In this document: piece after piece, positions 1 through 7,184 of the stretch
Layout of the letters: each line of letters opens with the position of its first letter
How positions within the stretch are numbered: the stretch's first letter is position 1
Notes under the pieces: generated by a model
What the model saw: the letters and a program-made list of their open reading frames with translations, nothing else
The model's database searches: none
What the model was told of the DNA's origin: nothing
Program-made: the position numbers and the translations under genes
Assembly: GCA_003151935.1 (NCBI GenBank)
Contig: PLYZ01000020.1
Location: 1-39,123, forward strand
Direction: 5' to 3'
Source of the DNA: Candidatus Dormiibacterota bacterium
GTDB taxonomy: Bacteria > Chloroflexota > Dormibacteria > Dormibacterales > Dormibacteraceae
DNA length: 39,123 nt

Positions 1-407
1 GCGCAGGAGCGGTTGCGGACATCGCATGCGTCGTGGGTTTCTACTGCAGATTCCTCACCCTCGACCCCAGCGCGTTTGGGCTGGCGCGCTCGACCGACAT
101 GATGACCGTGGCGTTGACCTCCGCCAGCCACTGGATCGAATTCGTCAGTCCTTGGGTAGGCATCGCTCTGGCCGCCGGCCTCATATACGGCAGCCTGGGT
201 CGTTGGTGGGGACGATCGCGGTCGTTCGTCGCCGGGGCCGCGGTGGCTGTGCCCTTCATCGCGGAGCCCTGGCTGTGGCCGCTCTATGTCGGGTTCTACA
301 AGGGCCCAACCGTCCTGTGGGTTGCCGAGATCGCCGTCGGCTTGCTCGTCCTGGTGTGGGTCGTGACCGCCTGGCGGCGAACGCGCTCAACACACGTCGC
401 CCCATGA
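1..407 (+). CDS. Partial integral membrane protein, function unknown
   Basis: The reading frame is open from the left edge, so the N-terminus probably lies outside the window; a GTG at 33 is the first possible internal start. The visible part has about four hydrophobic segments, including one around the SPWVGIALAAGLIYG stretch and a last one near WVAEIAVGLLVLVWVVTAW, followed by a short basic tail (RRTRS). No catalytic motif or named family was recognised. It lies on the 5' side of a 3'-half tRNA at 512-559; if that is an attR scar, this gene would belong to the integrated element rather than to the chromosome. The coding call rests on the clean hydrophobic pattern and the open frame. Confidence 0.5.
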   Translation, partial: AGAVADIACVVGFYCRFLTLDPSAFGLARSTDMMTVALTSASHWIEFVSPWVGIALAAGLIYGSLGRWWGRSRSFVAGAAVAVPFIAEPWLWPLYVGFYKGPTVLWVAEIAVGLLVLVWVVTAWRRTRSTHVAP

Positions 408-511
408 GGGGCGAGGAGTTGCGCGACTCGTCAACCTTGAACCGGATCATTCGAGTTCAGCGGGGGCCGTCTATCCAGTCGGAGGCACATCAACGCGAGG
501 ACATGGTTCGA

Positions 512-559
512 CCACGGTTCGGGACCGTGAAGTCGCGGGTTCAAATCCCGCGCCCCCTC
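512..559 (+). other. 3' half of a tRNA-Pro(CGG), probable attachment-site scar
   Basis: An anticodon arm (stem CACGG/CCGTG, 513-529) with loop TTCGGGA gives anticodon CGG. It is followed by a 5-nt variable loop, a perfect T arm (GCGGG-TTCAAAT-CCCGC, 535-551) and an acceptor 3' strand GCCCCCT. The 26 bases upstream cannot form the matching acceptor 5' strand or a D arm, and no D-arm sequence is visible between 1 and 511. It is therefore a 3' fragment, not a working tRNA. Tyrosine recombinases commonly target tRNA 3' halves and duplicate them, so an att site is the most likely reading. Confidence 0.7.
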
Positions 560-616
560 AGCATCCTGAACTGCCCTGGGTTTGATGGAGGCTGACGAGA
601 CAGCCCTATGTACTGG

Positions 617-650
617 TGTAGCAACCGATGTAGCAACCCGGACGGTTGCT
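617..650. repeat. Tandem TGTAGCAACC repeats with an inverted copy
   Basis: TGTAGCAACC occurs at 617-626 and 629-638, and GGTTGCT at 644-650 forms a 7-bp stem with the second copy. The cluster lies about 60 bp from the tRNA-Pro fragment. Its spacing and position resemble recombinase arm-binding sites next to an att core, but that role is inferred. Confidence 0.5.
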
Positions 651-841
651 GTCCAGCAAATTGGCTCTTAGGGTTCTCAGTTGATAACAAACTCTTCCGA
701 CCCCTTAAGCCCAGTCGCCGGCACATCGTCCAAGCCGCCGCCTGGACCGTTGCAGAAACCCACCTGAAGCCCTGGCCAGTGAAACCCTGACACGCCGGTC
801 GGCCACCGCCTCAAGGATTGTTTCGTATCCTCGGGAGTGTC

Positions 842-2065
842 ATGACGCTCACATTTCACGCAGCTAACTCATGGCCCCCGAGTACTGAGGAAGCGCTGGC
901 CGCTGCAGCCAAAACGGGCCTCCTTAATGAGACGCACACGGTGGACATCAAACGCGAGCTACCGGCTGGCGACGCAGCGAACAAGGAACTGGCGGCGGAC
1001 ATCGCTTCCTTTGCCATTGACGGCGGCTACATCTTCATTGGTGTCGATGAAGACCATGGGGCAGCCCTGGCGCCGGTGCAGCTAGACGGCCTAGCCGAAC
1101 GGATCGAGCAGGTTGCCCGGACCCGCATAGACGAACCCGTGAATGTCACGTCGGCATCAATTGCGAGCATCACGCAGCCAGGCCGCGGCTACCTGGTGGT
1201 CCGAGTGCCGGCGAGTCCCCGAGCTCCGCACATGGCATCTCATCGGTACTGGGCTCGCGGCGACAAGACCAAGTATCCGATGTCTGACTCGCAAGTCGAG
1301 CTCCTGATGGCGCAGCGCGCCGCTTGGGCTGCAAACGCGGGGGACCTTTTACTGGAGTGGATGGCGCAAGACCCGATTGCGGAAAAGAGTCGCGAGAACG
1401 GTCACCTGTTCGTGGTAGCAAGCCCGGTGCCGCCGCGCGAGCGATTCTTGCTGCCCGTGTTTACTGCGCCCTGGCTCGATCCTTTCAAGGAACTGCTCTC
1501 GGCGACTAAGCGCGCAGGTCCACAGTTCCAGCCTGACTTTCCCGACAGCCTTAGTAACTTCTCGCGAACGCCGAACGGCTGGGCGGGATCGAGCTACGCA
1601 GTATTCGTTCAGCGCGACGGAGGGAGAGGACGAGAGGACGGCATGCTAAAGGTTGAGATCAGCGAGGATGGCGTGCTCAGGCTGATGTGCGGAAGGGCAA
1701 CCGTTGACCAGCAACACACGCCGTTGGACAGCACACGACTTGTGTTCGACGAATTGTGTCTAGGTTTGACCGCCCGGATGGTGTCGCTTGCGGGTCGCGT
1801 AAGCGAGAAGGCTGGGTTTCTCGGGAGTTGGGATTTCGGCGTAGGCCTCACAGGTCTCACGAGCACGGTGTCGGCAGTCCAATGGAGCCGAACACATTGG
1901 CGGCCCGAAAACTTTTACCCAGACGATCGATACTCCGCCACGACGCGAGCAGACGTGACACAGATTGAGGCCAGCGCTGGCCACGTAGTCGAACAGCTCT
2001 TGGGCCGGTTGATGCGTGCTCTATCCTGCGATGACTTTCCGGACGTTAAGCGGCACTTCGCCTGA
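842..2065 (+). CDS. AlbA_2 / Schlafen-type divergent AAA-4 domain protein
   Basis: The N-terminal 120 residues match the AlbA_2 (Schlafen-like, formerly AAA-4) pattern. An ETHTVDIKREL strand is followed by a helix (NKELAADIASFAIDGG) and then GGYIFIGVDED, the usual E..x.DxK plus GG.(I/L).(I/V)GV(D/E) arrangement. The C-terminal 280 residues are not recognisable. The ATG at 842 is preferred to the TTG at 818. Proteins with this domain are found as regulators and as parts of phage-defence or mobile-element modules; which applies here cannot be decided. It sits between an att-like tRNA fragment and an integrase remnant, so an accessory origin is likely. Confidence 0.65.
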   Translation: MTLTFHAANSWPPSTEEALAAAAKTGLLNETHTVDIKRELPAGDAANKELAADIASFAIDGGYIFIGVDEDHGAALAPVQLDGLAERIEQVARTRIDEPVNVTSASIASITQPGRGYLVVRVPASPRAPHMASHRYWARGDKTKYPMSDSQVELLMAQRAAWAANAGDLLLEWMAQDPIAEKSRENGHLFVVASPVPPRERFLLPVFTAPWLDPFKELLSATKRAGPQFQPDFPDSLSNFSRTPNGWAGSSYAVFVQRDGGRGREDGMLKVEISEDGVLRLMCGRATVDQQHTPLDSTRLVFDELCLGLTARMVSLAGRVSEKAGFLGSWDFGVGLTGLTSTVSAVQWSRTHWRPENFYPDDRYSATTRADVTQIEASAGHVVEQLLGRLMRALSCDDFPDVKRHFA

Positions 2066-2290
2066 ACTCCAACGGGTCCATCGTCAACTCCCATTCGAAG
2101 CGGCGCGCGCGTATCGCGAGTTGGCGGTGCCAGTTTTGCGAACTGATGAACGCGGCGGCGCCAGCGCAGTTGCCGTCGGCCTCTTCCTGGCAGTTGCGGT
2201 AAATCCACAACTCCCGCGCCCGCTGCTCGAGCGGTGGATTGCCCCAACTCGGGGAATAATCGAGACAGGCTCGGCGATTGAGCTGTGCGA

Positions 2291-2426
2291 ATTCGGGAGT
2301 CACGGCTCACGGCAATCCTGGGCCACTCCGACGTGCGCATGGACCATGGAAACTTACGGTGACATTCACCCGGAGCTGCTGGGCGATGCCGCCGATGCTA
2401 TGCAGAGGGTGCTTGCTGGCGGCTAG
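2291..2426 (+). pseudogene. Tyrosine recombinase (integrase) C-terminal remnant, frameshifted
   Basis: Frame 2 reads LTAILGHSDVRM (the LGHS box with the second catalytic His) up to 2341. One extra base then shifts the frame, and frame 3 continues TMETYGDIHPE, which contains the catalytic Tyr, to a TAG at 2426. Together these give the standard C-terminus of a phage-type integrase broken by a single-base insertion. The rest of the enzyme is not visible upstream. The remnant supports past integration activity near the tRNA-Pro scar. It may be a decayed integrase of a second element, because it points away from the scar. Confidence 0.75.
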
Positions 2427-2977
2427 ACCGGGCCCATTTCTTCGGGTTGGACGAAGCCTCCCTCGACTAGCTTCTCCTTAACCTCATCCAGGGCTGTGCG
2501 CCCAAAATTACGAATTTGGAAAAGCTCCTCTTCCTTCATCGACAGGAGTTGGTCGACGGTGGCAACTCGCCGATTGCGGAGCATCTGGGTTGTGCGACTC
2601 GATAGCCCAAGTTCGGAGATATCTCGATGCGAGTCCACGCGGAAAACACTTGGATCAACGAACAATTTCAAGGTAGCCACGGTCCGTCCACGAGCGCGTG
2701 ACGCCGTGTCGCGCAGGGCGAGGACGGGCGCGCTGACAAGGCACGACATGGCATGCCCCAGGCCAGAGACTCCTTCGACATGTTGCTGGTATTGGAGATC
2801 CGCCCACCACTGCTCCCTGTGCGACCGGCTAATGAACCCTGCGCCCCTGACCCACAGACGAGCGAGGGCCGCCGACCAACTCGTGTACTCCTTTTCAATG
2901 ACAACTTCTATGGCCTTCGTTGCGATGAAAAGGAACACGCTGAACAACGCCACCACCACCCAATTGAGCTGCGACAT
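2423..2977 (-). CDS. Membrane-anchored protein with RNA polymerase alpha-CTD-like domain
   Basis: The protein has 184 residues. The start at 2977 makes an ATGA overlap with the upstream padR gene; an ATG at 3004 is possible but less attractive. Residues about 3-26 form one transmembrane helix (WVVVALFSVFLFIATKAIEVV). A central cytosolic part with Trp-rich helices follows. The last 60 residues match the alpha-CTD of RNA polymerase closely: ISELGLSSRTTQML, then TVDQLL, EEELFQIRNFGR and LDEVKEKL. The DNA-contact Arg (R265 in E. coli), Asn294 and Gly296 equivalents are present; the N268 position is Gln. The helix-hairpin-helix fold suggests DNA or protein binding. Co-transcription with PadR suggests a shared regulatory unit. 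Confidence 0.75.
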   Translation of the reverse strand: MSQLNWVVVALFSVFLFIATKAIEVVIEKEYTSWSAALARLWVRGAGFISRSHREQWWADLQYQQHVEGVSGLGHAMSCLVSAPVLALRDTASRARGRTVATLKLFVDPSVFRVDSHRDISELGLSSRTTQMLRNRRVATVDQLLSMKEEELFQIRNFGRTALDEVKEKLVEGGFVQPEEMGPV

Positions 2978-3297
2978 CAGGATGGCTCCAGCCGTGGCAG
3001 CCATCGCGGAGCAGGCTCGAGGTCGCGATAGAAGTCGGCTACTGCCCGAGTAGCTTCCGTCTGGCCCATGCCAGTCAGCCGGTAGAGCTTGCGTTTCGGC
3101 CGCCCGACGACCCGCTCGTCGATGTTCTCCATATGGCTCTCGATCCAACCGTGCCGCTCCAACCGATCCAGAATCGGATAAAGCGATCCGCTCTTGACTC
3201 CGGTCTCACCCATCAAACCAAAGCCATATTGGTCCCGAGAGGGATGGTCGAGGAACTCGATCAGCACCTTCGTAATAGCCTTGCTTCCAACCTGCAT
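2977..3297 (-). CDS. PadR family transcriptional regulator
   Basis: This 106-residue winged-helix protein carries the PadR signature. YGFGLMGETGVKSGSLYPILDRLERHGWIES is the recognition helix and turn, followed by a wing (GRPKRKLYRLTGMG). A short C-terminal helix replaces the long dimerisation helix of full-length PadR-s2 proteins. Members repress neighbouring genes and respond to small ligands or membrane stress. It is the first gene of a two-gene operon with the alpha-CTD-like membrane protein, joined by ATGA. A TATACT box ends 7 bases before the start codon, so its mRNA is probably leaderless. Confidence 0.9.
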   Translation of the reverse strand: MQVGSKAITKVLIEFLDHPSRDQYGFGLMGETGVKSGSLYPILDRLERHGWIESHMENIDERVVGRPKRKLYRLTGMGQTEATRAVADFYRDLEPAPRWLPRLEPS

Positions 3298-3304
3298 CTT
3301 ACCG

Positions 3305-3333
3305 AGTATACAGAAACCTACATAGGGTGTCGC
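3305..3333 (-). promoter_or_regulatory. padR promoter, probably leaderless
   Basis: On the minus strand, GCGACA (3333-3328), a 17-nt spacer and TATACT (3310-3305) form a sigma-70-type promoter. The expected transcription start falls at or next to the ATG (3297), leaving no room for a Shine-Dalgarno sequence. Confidence 0.55.
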
Positions 3334-3856
3334 AGAGTCGCCACAGCCCCAAAATAGCCCCAGTCACAAAGGCTCGAATCCGAGTTCGGTGGCTTAACGG
3401 CGAAGCAGGCTTGCGCTGATACCTGTCACGCCGTGACAAGAGGGCGATGAGTTCGCCGTCTAGTTCCCTGAGCTGATTGGCGGCGGCGCCGTCACCGGGC
3501 GAGTGGGATATCTCGCCCGTTAAGTTCTGTTAATTGGTTCGACCGCTGTAAGCCTGGGTCCACCACCCTAGGTCGGCCGGGATTGACTGCTGCGCTGCTT
3601 CGCCCGAAGCGAGTTTTGCCGACATCCAACCCTCGGGCCGAGTTCAAGTTGATGCACTTATAGCGAATACGGGGCACCCTGCGGATCGTGTGAATCAACC
3701 GAGGTTGGAATCGCTCGGACAGTGGCTGTGCTTTCGATACGCGACCGATCAGAGGTCGAGCTGACTTCGCCAAAAGGGGATGGTTTGACAGACCTCGCTA
3801 TGCGCCACCTTCATTGCATCGCTTGAGCTGAGTCCCGTGATACCATTTCGCTATTC
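3334..3856. other. Gene-free intergenic region between divergent padR and gntR operons
   Basis: No convincing gene is visible. A 93-codon minus-strand open frame (3492-3773) has no recognisable domain and no good start. The region contains a short repeat cluster (3666-3713) related to sequences at 9820-9953, described separately. Confidence 0.5.
3666..3713 (-). repeat. Copy C of a dispersed intergenic repeat
   Basis: On the minus strand GGGTGCCCCGTATT matches 9922-9935 exactly and 11183-11170 with two mismatches. TGAATCAACCGAGGTTGG and the following AATCG at 3691-3713 match 9820-9842 at 21 of 23 positions. The two motifs lie close together here and within about 100 bp of each other upstream of the FKBP gene. 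Confidence 0.45.
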
Positions 3857-3872
3857 CACTAGAGGAGTAGTG
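3857..3872 (+). promoter_or_regulatory. Probable GntR autoregulatory operator over the ribosome-binding site
   Basis: A perfect inverted repeat CACTA-GAGGAG-TAGTG occupies 3857-3872. Its spacer is the Shine-Dalgarno sequence of the gntR gene (GTG at 3877). A repressor bound here would block transcription just before the start codon. The binding protein is inferred from gene context. Confidence 0.5.
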
Positions 3873-3876
3873 AAAA

Positions 3877-4272
3877 GTGATTCATTTCCATCTCGACGCT
3901 AGATCGGGCATGCCGACTTATATGCAGCTCGTGAACCAGGTCAGGCGCGCTGTGCGAAATGGGACTTTGCGAGCCGGCGACCGACTTCCGACTGCGCGTG
4001 AGATGGTGGCTCGCCTCGCCATCAATCCAAACACCGTGCTCAAGGCCTACGGACACTTGGAAGTCGAGGGCTTGGTCACTAGCCGGCCCGGGTTGGGCAC
4101 CTTTATCACGCAGGGCATCAAGGCACAGCTAGAGCCCGCAGTGCAGCGTCACCTTCGCCGTGGCCTTGACGCTTGGCTGAAGCGGGCGGCCGAAGCCGGA
4201 CTCGACCAAGAAGGCATATTGGCGATTGTCAATCTGGCTATCGAAGAGACACAAAGCGCGCGTGTGGCATGA
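3877..4272 (+). CDS. GntR family (YtrA-type) transcriptional regulator
   Basis: This 131-residue protein has an N-terminal GntR winged helix: PTYMQLVNQVRRAV, LRAGDRLPTAREM, NPNTVLKAYGHLEVEGLV and the wing RPGLGTFI. A short C-terminal helical region follows, with no UTRA, FCD or aminotransferase domain. This is the YtrA architecture, which usually represses its own operon of ABC transporter genes induced by cell-envelope antibiotics. The GTG at 3877 has an AGGAG 9 nt upstream. The stop overlaps the ABC ATPase start (ATGA, 4269), so the three genes form one operon. Confidence 0.9.
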   Translation: MIHFHLDARSGMPTYMQLVNQVRRAVRNGTLRAGDRLPTAREMVARLAINPNTVLKAYGHLEVEGLVTSRPGLGTFITQGIKAQLEPAVQRHLRRGLDAWLKRAAEAGLDQEGILAIVNLAIEETQSARVA

Positions 4273-5168
4273 ACGTTGCGATTCGTGCGGCCGGTCTGGG
4301 AAAGCGGTACCGCACTGGATGGGCGCTGCGCGATTGTTACCTGCAGATCCCAGCCGGTCGGATCTGCGCCTTGGTTGGGCCGAACGGAGCTGGAAAGACA
4401 ACGCTTCTGCGTTTGGCTCTTGGTCTCCTGAAGCCCAGTGCCGGCGACATCAGCGTTTTCGGTTGGTCGCCGACCACTAACGCAACCCTGGTGCTCGCCC
4501 GTGTGGGCTTTGTGCCTCAAGACCGTCCGTTGTACCGCAGATTCACAGTTGCCGAAATGCTCCACTTGGGCCGCAGTTTGAATCCCCGCTGGGACCAAAT
4601 TGCCGCGGCCGGGCGCTTGCGCAGACTCGAAATCCCGCAAGATCGACAGCTTGGCCAACTGTCTGGCGGACAGCAGGCGCAGGTAAGCCTTGCGCTTGCG
4701 CTCGGCAAGCGACCAGACCTGCTTCTACTCGACGAGCCCGTGTCGAACCTTGACCCGTTGGCAAGGCGCCAGTTTCTCAGCGAGTTGGTCCAAGTTGTTG
4801 CCACCGATGGATTGACAGTTGTCCTTTCATCCCATGTGGTCGCCGAACTGGAGCGGGTCTGTGATCATCTCGTGATCCTCAATGCCGGCCGCGTCCAGGT
4901 GATGGGGGAGATCGAGGCTCTCCTCGAGATGCACAAATTGCTCATCGCCCCCAGCCTCGATCCAGCCGACCTAGCGGGCGACCAGAGTGTCGTCCAGGCG
5001 ACTCACACAGAACGACAATCGGCGCTGTTGGTGAAGGTAGGCACACACCCTGTGAGGTCCGACTGGGAGACCCATTCGGTGTCGTTGGAAGACATGGTGC
5101 TTGCCTACCTCGGGAATCCATCGGTTTCGACGTTGCCTGCGCCAGCTCTCGAGGAGGCCGCGGGATGA
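4269..5168 (+). CDS. ABC transporter ATP-binding protein
   Basis: This 299-residue nucleotide-binding subunit has all core motifs in order: Walker A GPNGAGKTT, Q-loop FVPQDRPLY, signature LSGGQQAQV, Walker B LLLLDEP, D-loop NLDP and the switch His in LSSHVVAEL. A C-terminal extension of about 80 residues follows, typical of the ABC-2 (CcmA/YtrB/NatA) class. The start ATG overlaps the gntR stop, and its own stop overlaps the permease start (ATGA at 5165). It probably powers an exporter with the next gene; the substrate is not deducible, although YtrA-type operons often respond to envelope-active peptides. Confidence 0.93.
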   Translation: MNVAIRAAGLGKRYRTGWALRDCYLQIPAGRICALVGPNGAGKTTLLRLALGLLKPSAGDISVFGWSPTTNATLVLARVGFVPQDRPLYRRFTVAEMLHLGRSLNPRWDQIAAAGRLRRLEIPQDRQLGQLSGGQQAQVSLALALGKRPDLLLLDEPVSNLDPLARRQFLSELVQVVATDGLTVVLSSHVVAELERVCDHLVILNAGRVQVMGEIEALLEMHKLLIAPSLDPADLAGDQSVVQATHTERQSALLVKVGTHPVRSDWETHSVSLEDMVLAYLGNPSVSTLPAPALEEAAG

Positions 5169-6094
5169 CCTGGCTGGTCTGGCGCCAACACCGCATGGAA
5201 GGGTTGGTGGCGACGCTTCTCGTCGTCGCGACCCTGGTGTTTGTCGCCATCTTTTTCATCATGTCCCAGCCGCTGGTTCATCTAGTAAACACCGCGTGCC
5301 CCGGCGATTCTTGCGACTCGGCCGGTCAAGCATTCCTCAACCGATTCGGAACTCTGCGCTTGTTGATCAAGGGAATCCTGATTGGGCTGCCAGCCCTATC
5401 CGGAGTGTTCATCGGCGCCCCTCTGCTAGCACGCGAGTTTGAACAGGGCACAGACCAACTCGTCTGGAGCCAAGGCATTACGCGACAGCGTTGGCTGATT
5501 GCGAAGTTAGGTCTGCTGAGTGCGGTTACCGTTCTCCTCGCCGTTTCGCTTGCGGTTGCCGGCCGCGTCTGGTTCGAAGCACAACCAGTTGTGAATTCCA
5601 GCCAGTGGCAGGAATATGACATCCAGGGCCCCGCCTATGCCTCCTATGCCTTCTTCTCGCTCGCCTTAGGCATCGCAGCGGGCGCGATGATTGGCAGGAC
5701 TGTGCCGGCTATGGCCGTAGCTCTTGTCGGTTATGTCGGACTTCGACTGGCTGTCGTCTTTCTAGCAAGACCGAACTTCCTACCCCCGCTGCAATGGGAT
5801 GTCAGTACAAACCTCGCAGGCCAGATGGACGCCTGGATGTTGGGCGACCAGCGTCACTTTGACCTGACGGGTCATGCGCTCAGCGATTCGCAATGGCAGG
5901 CTGCTGTCAACACATGTAGTCAGATCCAAGGCGATTGGGGATCGTGCCTCCGCGACCACGGAGCCGTGGTCCTGCAGGCCTATCAGCCAGGCGACCGCTT
6001 CTGGCTCTTCCAAAGTATCGAGGCGACCATCTTCAGTTTGTTGGGACTCTTGCTTCTTGGGTTGACACTGTGGCTAGTCGGTCGCCGTGCCTAG
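5165..6094 (+). CDS. ABC-2 type transporter permease
   Basis: This 309-residue membrane protein has about six predicted helices: residues 14-36 (VATLLVVATLVFVAIFFIM), around GILIGLPALSGVFIGAPLL, LGLLSAVTVLLAVSLAVAG, FFSLALGIAAGAMIG, the following AMAVALVGYVGLRLAVVFL, and a C-terminal LLGLLLLGLTLWLVG. A stretch LAREFEQGTDQLVWSQGITRQRW between helices 2 and 3 is the cytosolic coupling motif typical of ABC-2 permeases. It is the third gene of the gntR-ABC operon, joined by an ATGA overlap, and is the probable partner of the ATPase at 4269. Confidence 0.85.
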   Translation: MTWLVWRQHRMEGLVATLLVVATLVFVAIFFIMSQPLVHLVNTACPGDSCDSAGQAFLNRFGTLRLLIKGILIGLPALSGVFIGAPLLAREFEQGTDQLVWSQGITRQRWLIAKLGLLSAVTVLLAVSLAVAGRVWFEAQPVVNSSQWQEYDIQGPAYASYAFFSLALGIAAGAMIGRTVPAMAVALVGYVGLRLAVVFLARPNFLPPLQWDVSTNLAGQMDAWMLGDQRHFDLTGHALSDSQWQAAVNTCSQIQGDWGSCLRDHGAVVLQAYQPGDRFWLFQSIEATIFSLLGLLLLGLTLWLVGRRA

Positions 6095-6251
6095 CCAAAC
6101 TACACTTCATCCACCCATCGTGTCGCCTTCCACCTCCACGTGGGTCCGAGCCCGCCCCCGCGGCTCGCTAGATCGTTGTTTTAGGTCGAGGTGGGGAGGA
6201 GAGCGCACGGGCCCTCGATGCGATGAATACCGGGCAGGCGGCCGATGGCGA

Positions 6252-6299
6252 CGACTCGAAGGCAAGGTGGCCGTCATCACGGGTGGCGCGAGTGGCATC
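6252..6299 (+). pseudogene. Fragment of a short-chain dehydrogenase/reductase N-terminus
   Basis: Sixteen codons read RLEGKVAVITGGASGI, the diagnostic first strand and TGxxxGI cofactor-binding motif of the SDR family. The match stops at 6299, where a different sequence leading into a lipoprotein signal begins in the same frame. Nothing further of an SDR is visible, so this is a recombination remnant. Confidence 0.55.
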
Positions 6300-6914
6300 C
6301 GTCTTTCCGGCAGGCCACGGTCTCTACTCTGGATCCTAGCTTGGACTCTTGCTGTCGGTGCGGGCTGCGGTAGCGAAGGTCAAGCGAGCTTAGAGAACTA
6401 CATCGTGTCCGCGCCGGTCGTCGCGGTGGCAGGAGGCCCCGCGAAAGCATGTGCTGGAATTCCCCTCAGTTCTTCCCCTGGCGATTGCGGAGGCGTCGAA
6501 CTCGACGGAATCGATATCCATGCCATTAAGGGGATCACCATTTACCCTAATGGGACCGTCGAGACTCCCGTTCTACGCTTAGCTGGCAAGTGGGATGGAC
6601 GCCGGCTGATGCTGACTAGCTCGCCAGTGGTCATTGACAACTCCGCTGTTACTCGCCTCCCAGACTGTGCAAACGGGGCATCCCAGCCAAGTCCGGCTCT
6701 GAGTCAGATCCAAGCCGCAATGCAGCAGGATCGACAGGTGCTTACCAGCCGAGGCATCCTCGTCCTCAAAACTGCGCCATGTGTCGACCATCTCTTGGTA
6801 GTGGAGTTGACCCGGTTACGTGGACACCTTGACACTTGGGACCATGAGTCCCACAAGGAGGCCCACTATGCCCCGGAAGTTCACCCCGGAGTACCCGCCC
6901 GAGTTCCGTGCTGA
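6267..6914 (+). pseudogene. Putative lipoprotein, 3' end replaced by IS3-family insertion
   Basis: From about 6300 the frame encodes a signal sequence (SLLWILAWTLAVGAGC) with a lipobox Cys, then about 145 residues of a secreted protein with no recognised domain and two Cys-containing loops. At 6802 it runs into the terminal inverted repeat of the IS element and stops at 6914 inside the IS. The native C-terminus is therefore lost or altered. The in-frame GTG at 6267 lies inside an SDR remnant and may not be the original start. The continuation is not found in frame to the right of the IS. Confidence 0.5.
6803..6830 (+). repeat. IS3-family left inverted repeat
   Basis: This 28-bp sequence starts GGAGTTGACCCG and ends GTGGACACCTT. 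It matches the reverse complement of 8323-8350 at about 24 of 28 positions. Confidence 0.85.
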
Positions 6915-7170
6915 GGCCGTGCGTTTGGTTCGTGAAGGCGGCCGCCAGGTAAGCGTCGCGGCCAAAGATCTAGGCGTTTCCGCGGAATCGCTGCGTCACT
7001 GGGTGGCGCAAGCCGAGCTCGACAGCGGACGGCGCAAGAACGGTCTGACGACTGACGAGCGCCAGGAACTGGTCCGCCTGCGCCGGCGGGTTCGCGACCT
7101 GGAAGAGGACAAGGTAATCCTAAAAAAAGCCACCGCCTTCTTCGCCGCGGAGACCCGAAAGACCCGATAG
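6868..7170 (+). CDS. IS3-family transposase OrfA
   Basis: This 100-residue protein has the OrfA/HTH_Tnp_1 layout: YPPEFRAEAVRLVREGGRQV, then a helix-turn-helix (VAAKDLGVSAESLRHWV) and a C-terminal leucine-zipper-like helix (RLRRRVRDLEEDKVILKKA). The ATG at 6868 has AAGGAG 7 nt upstream; the longer upstream frame enters the inverted repeat and is unlikely. OrfA binds the terminal repeats. The zipper ends at the frameshift site that fuses it to OrfB. Confidence 0.93.
   Translation: MPRKFTPEYPPEFRAEAVRLVREGGRQVSVAAKDLGVSAESLRHWVAQAELDSGRRKNGLTTDERQELVRLRRRVRDLEEDKVILKKATAFFAAETRKTR
7122..7128 (+). promoter_or_regulatory. Programmed -1 ribosomal frameshift site (A AAA AAA)
   Basis: Seven A residues sit in phase as A AAA AAA in the orfA frame (CTA AAA AAA GCC). 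A -1 slip places the ribosome in the orfB frame, which is open from here into orfB without a stop. This would give the OrfAB transposase as known for IS3 elements. Confidence 0.8.
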
Positions 7171-7184
7171 AGGTCTTCCGGTTC

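Noticed and set aside
487-559. Complete tRNA-Pro gene
   Set aside because: The 5' half (acceptor strand and D arm) cannot be built from 1-512; only the 3' half is present.
3492-3773. 93-codon minus-strand gene
   Set aside because: No domain, no good start or Shine-Dalgarno, and it overlaps the repeat motifs.
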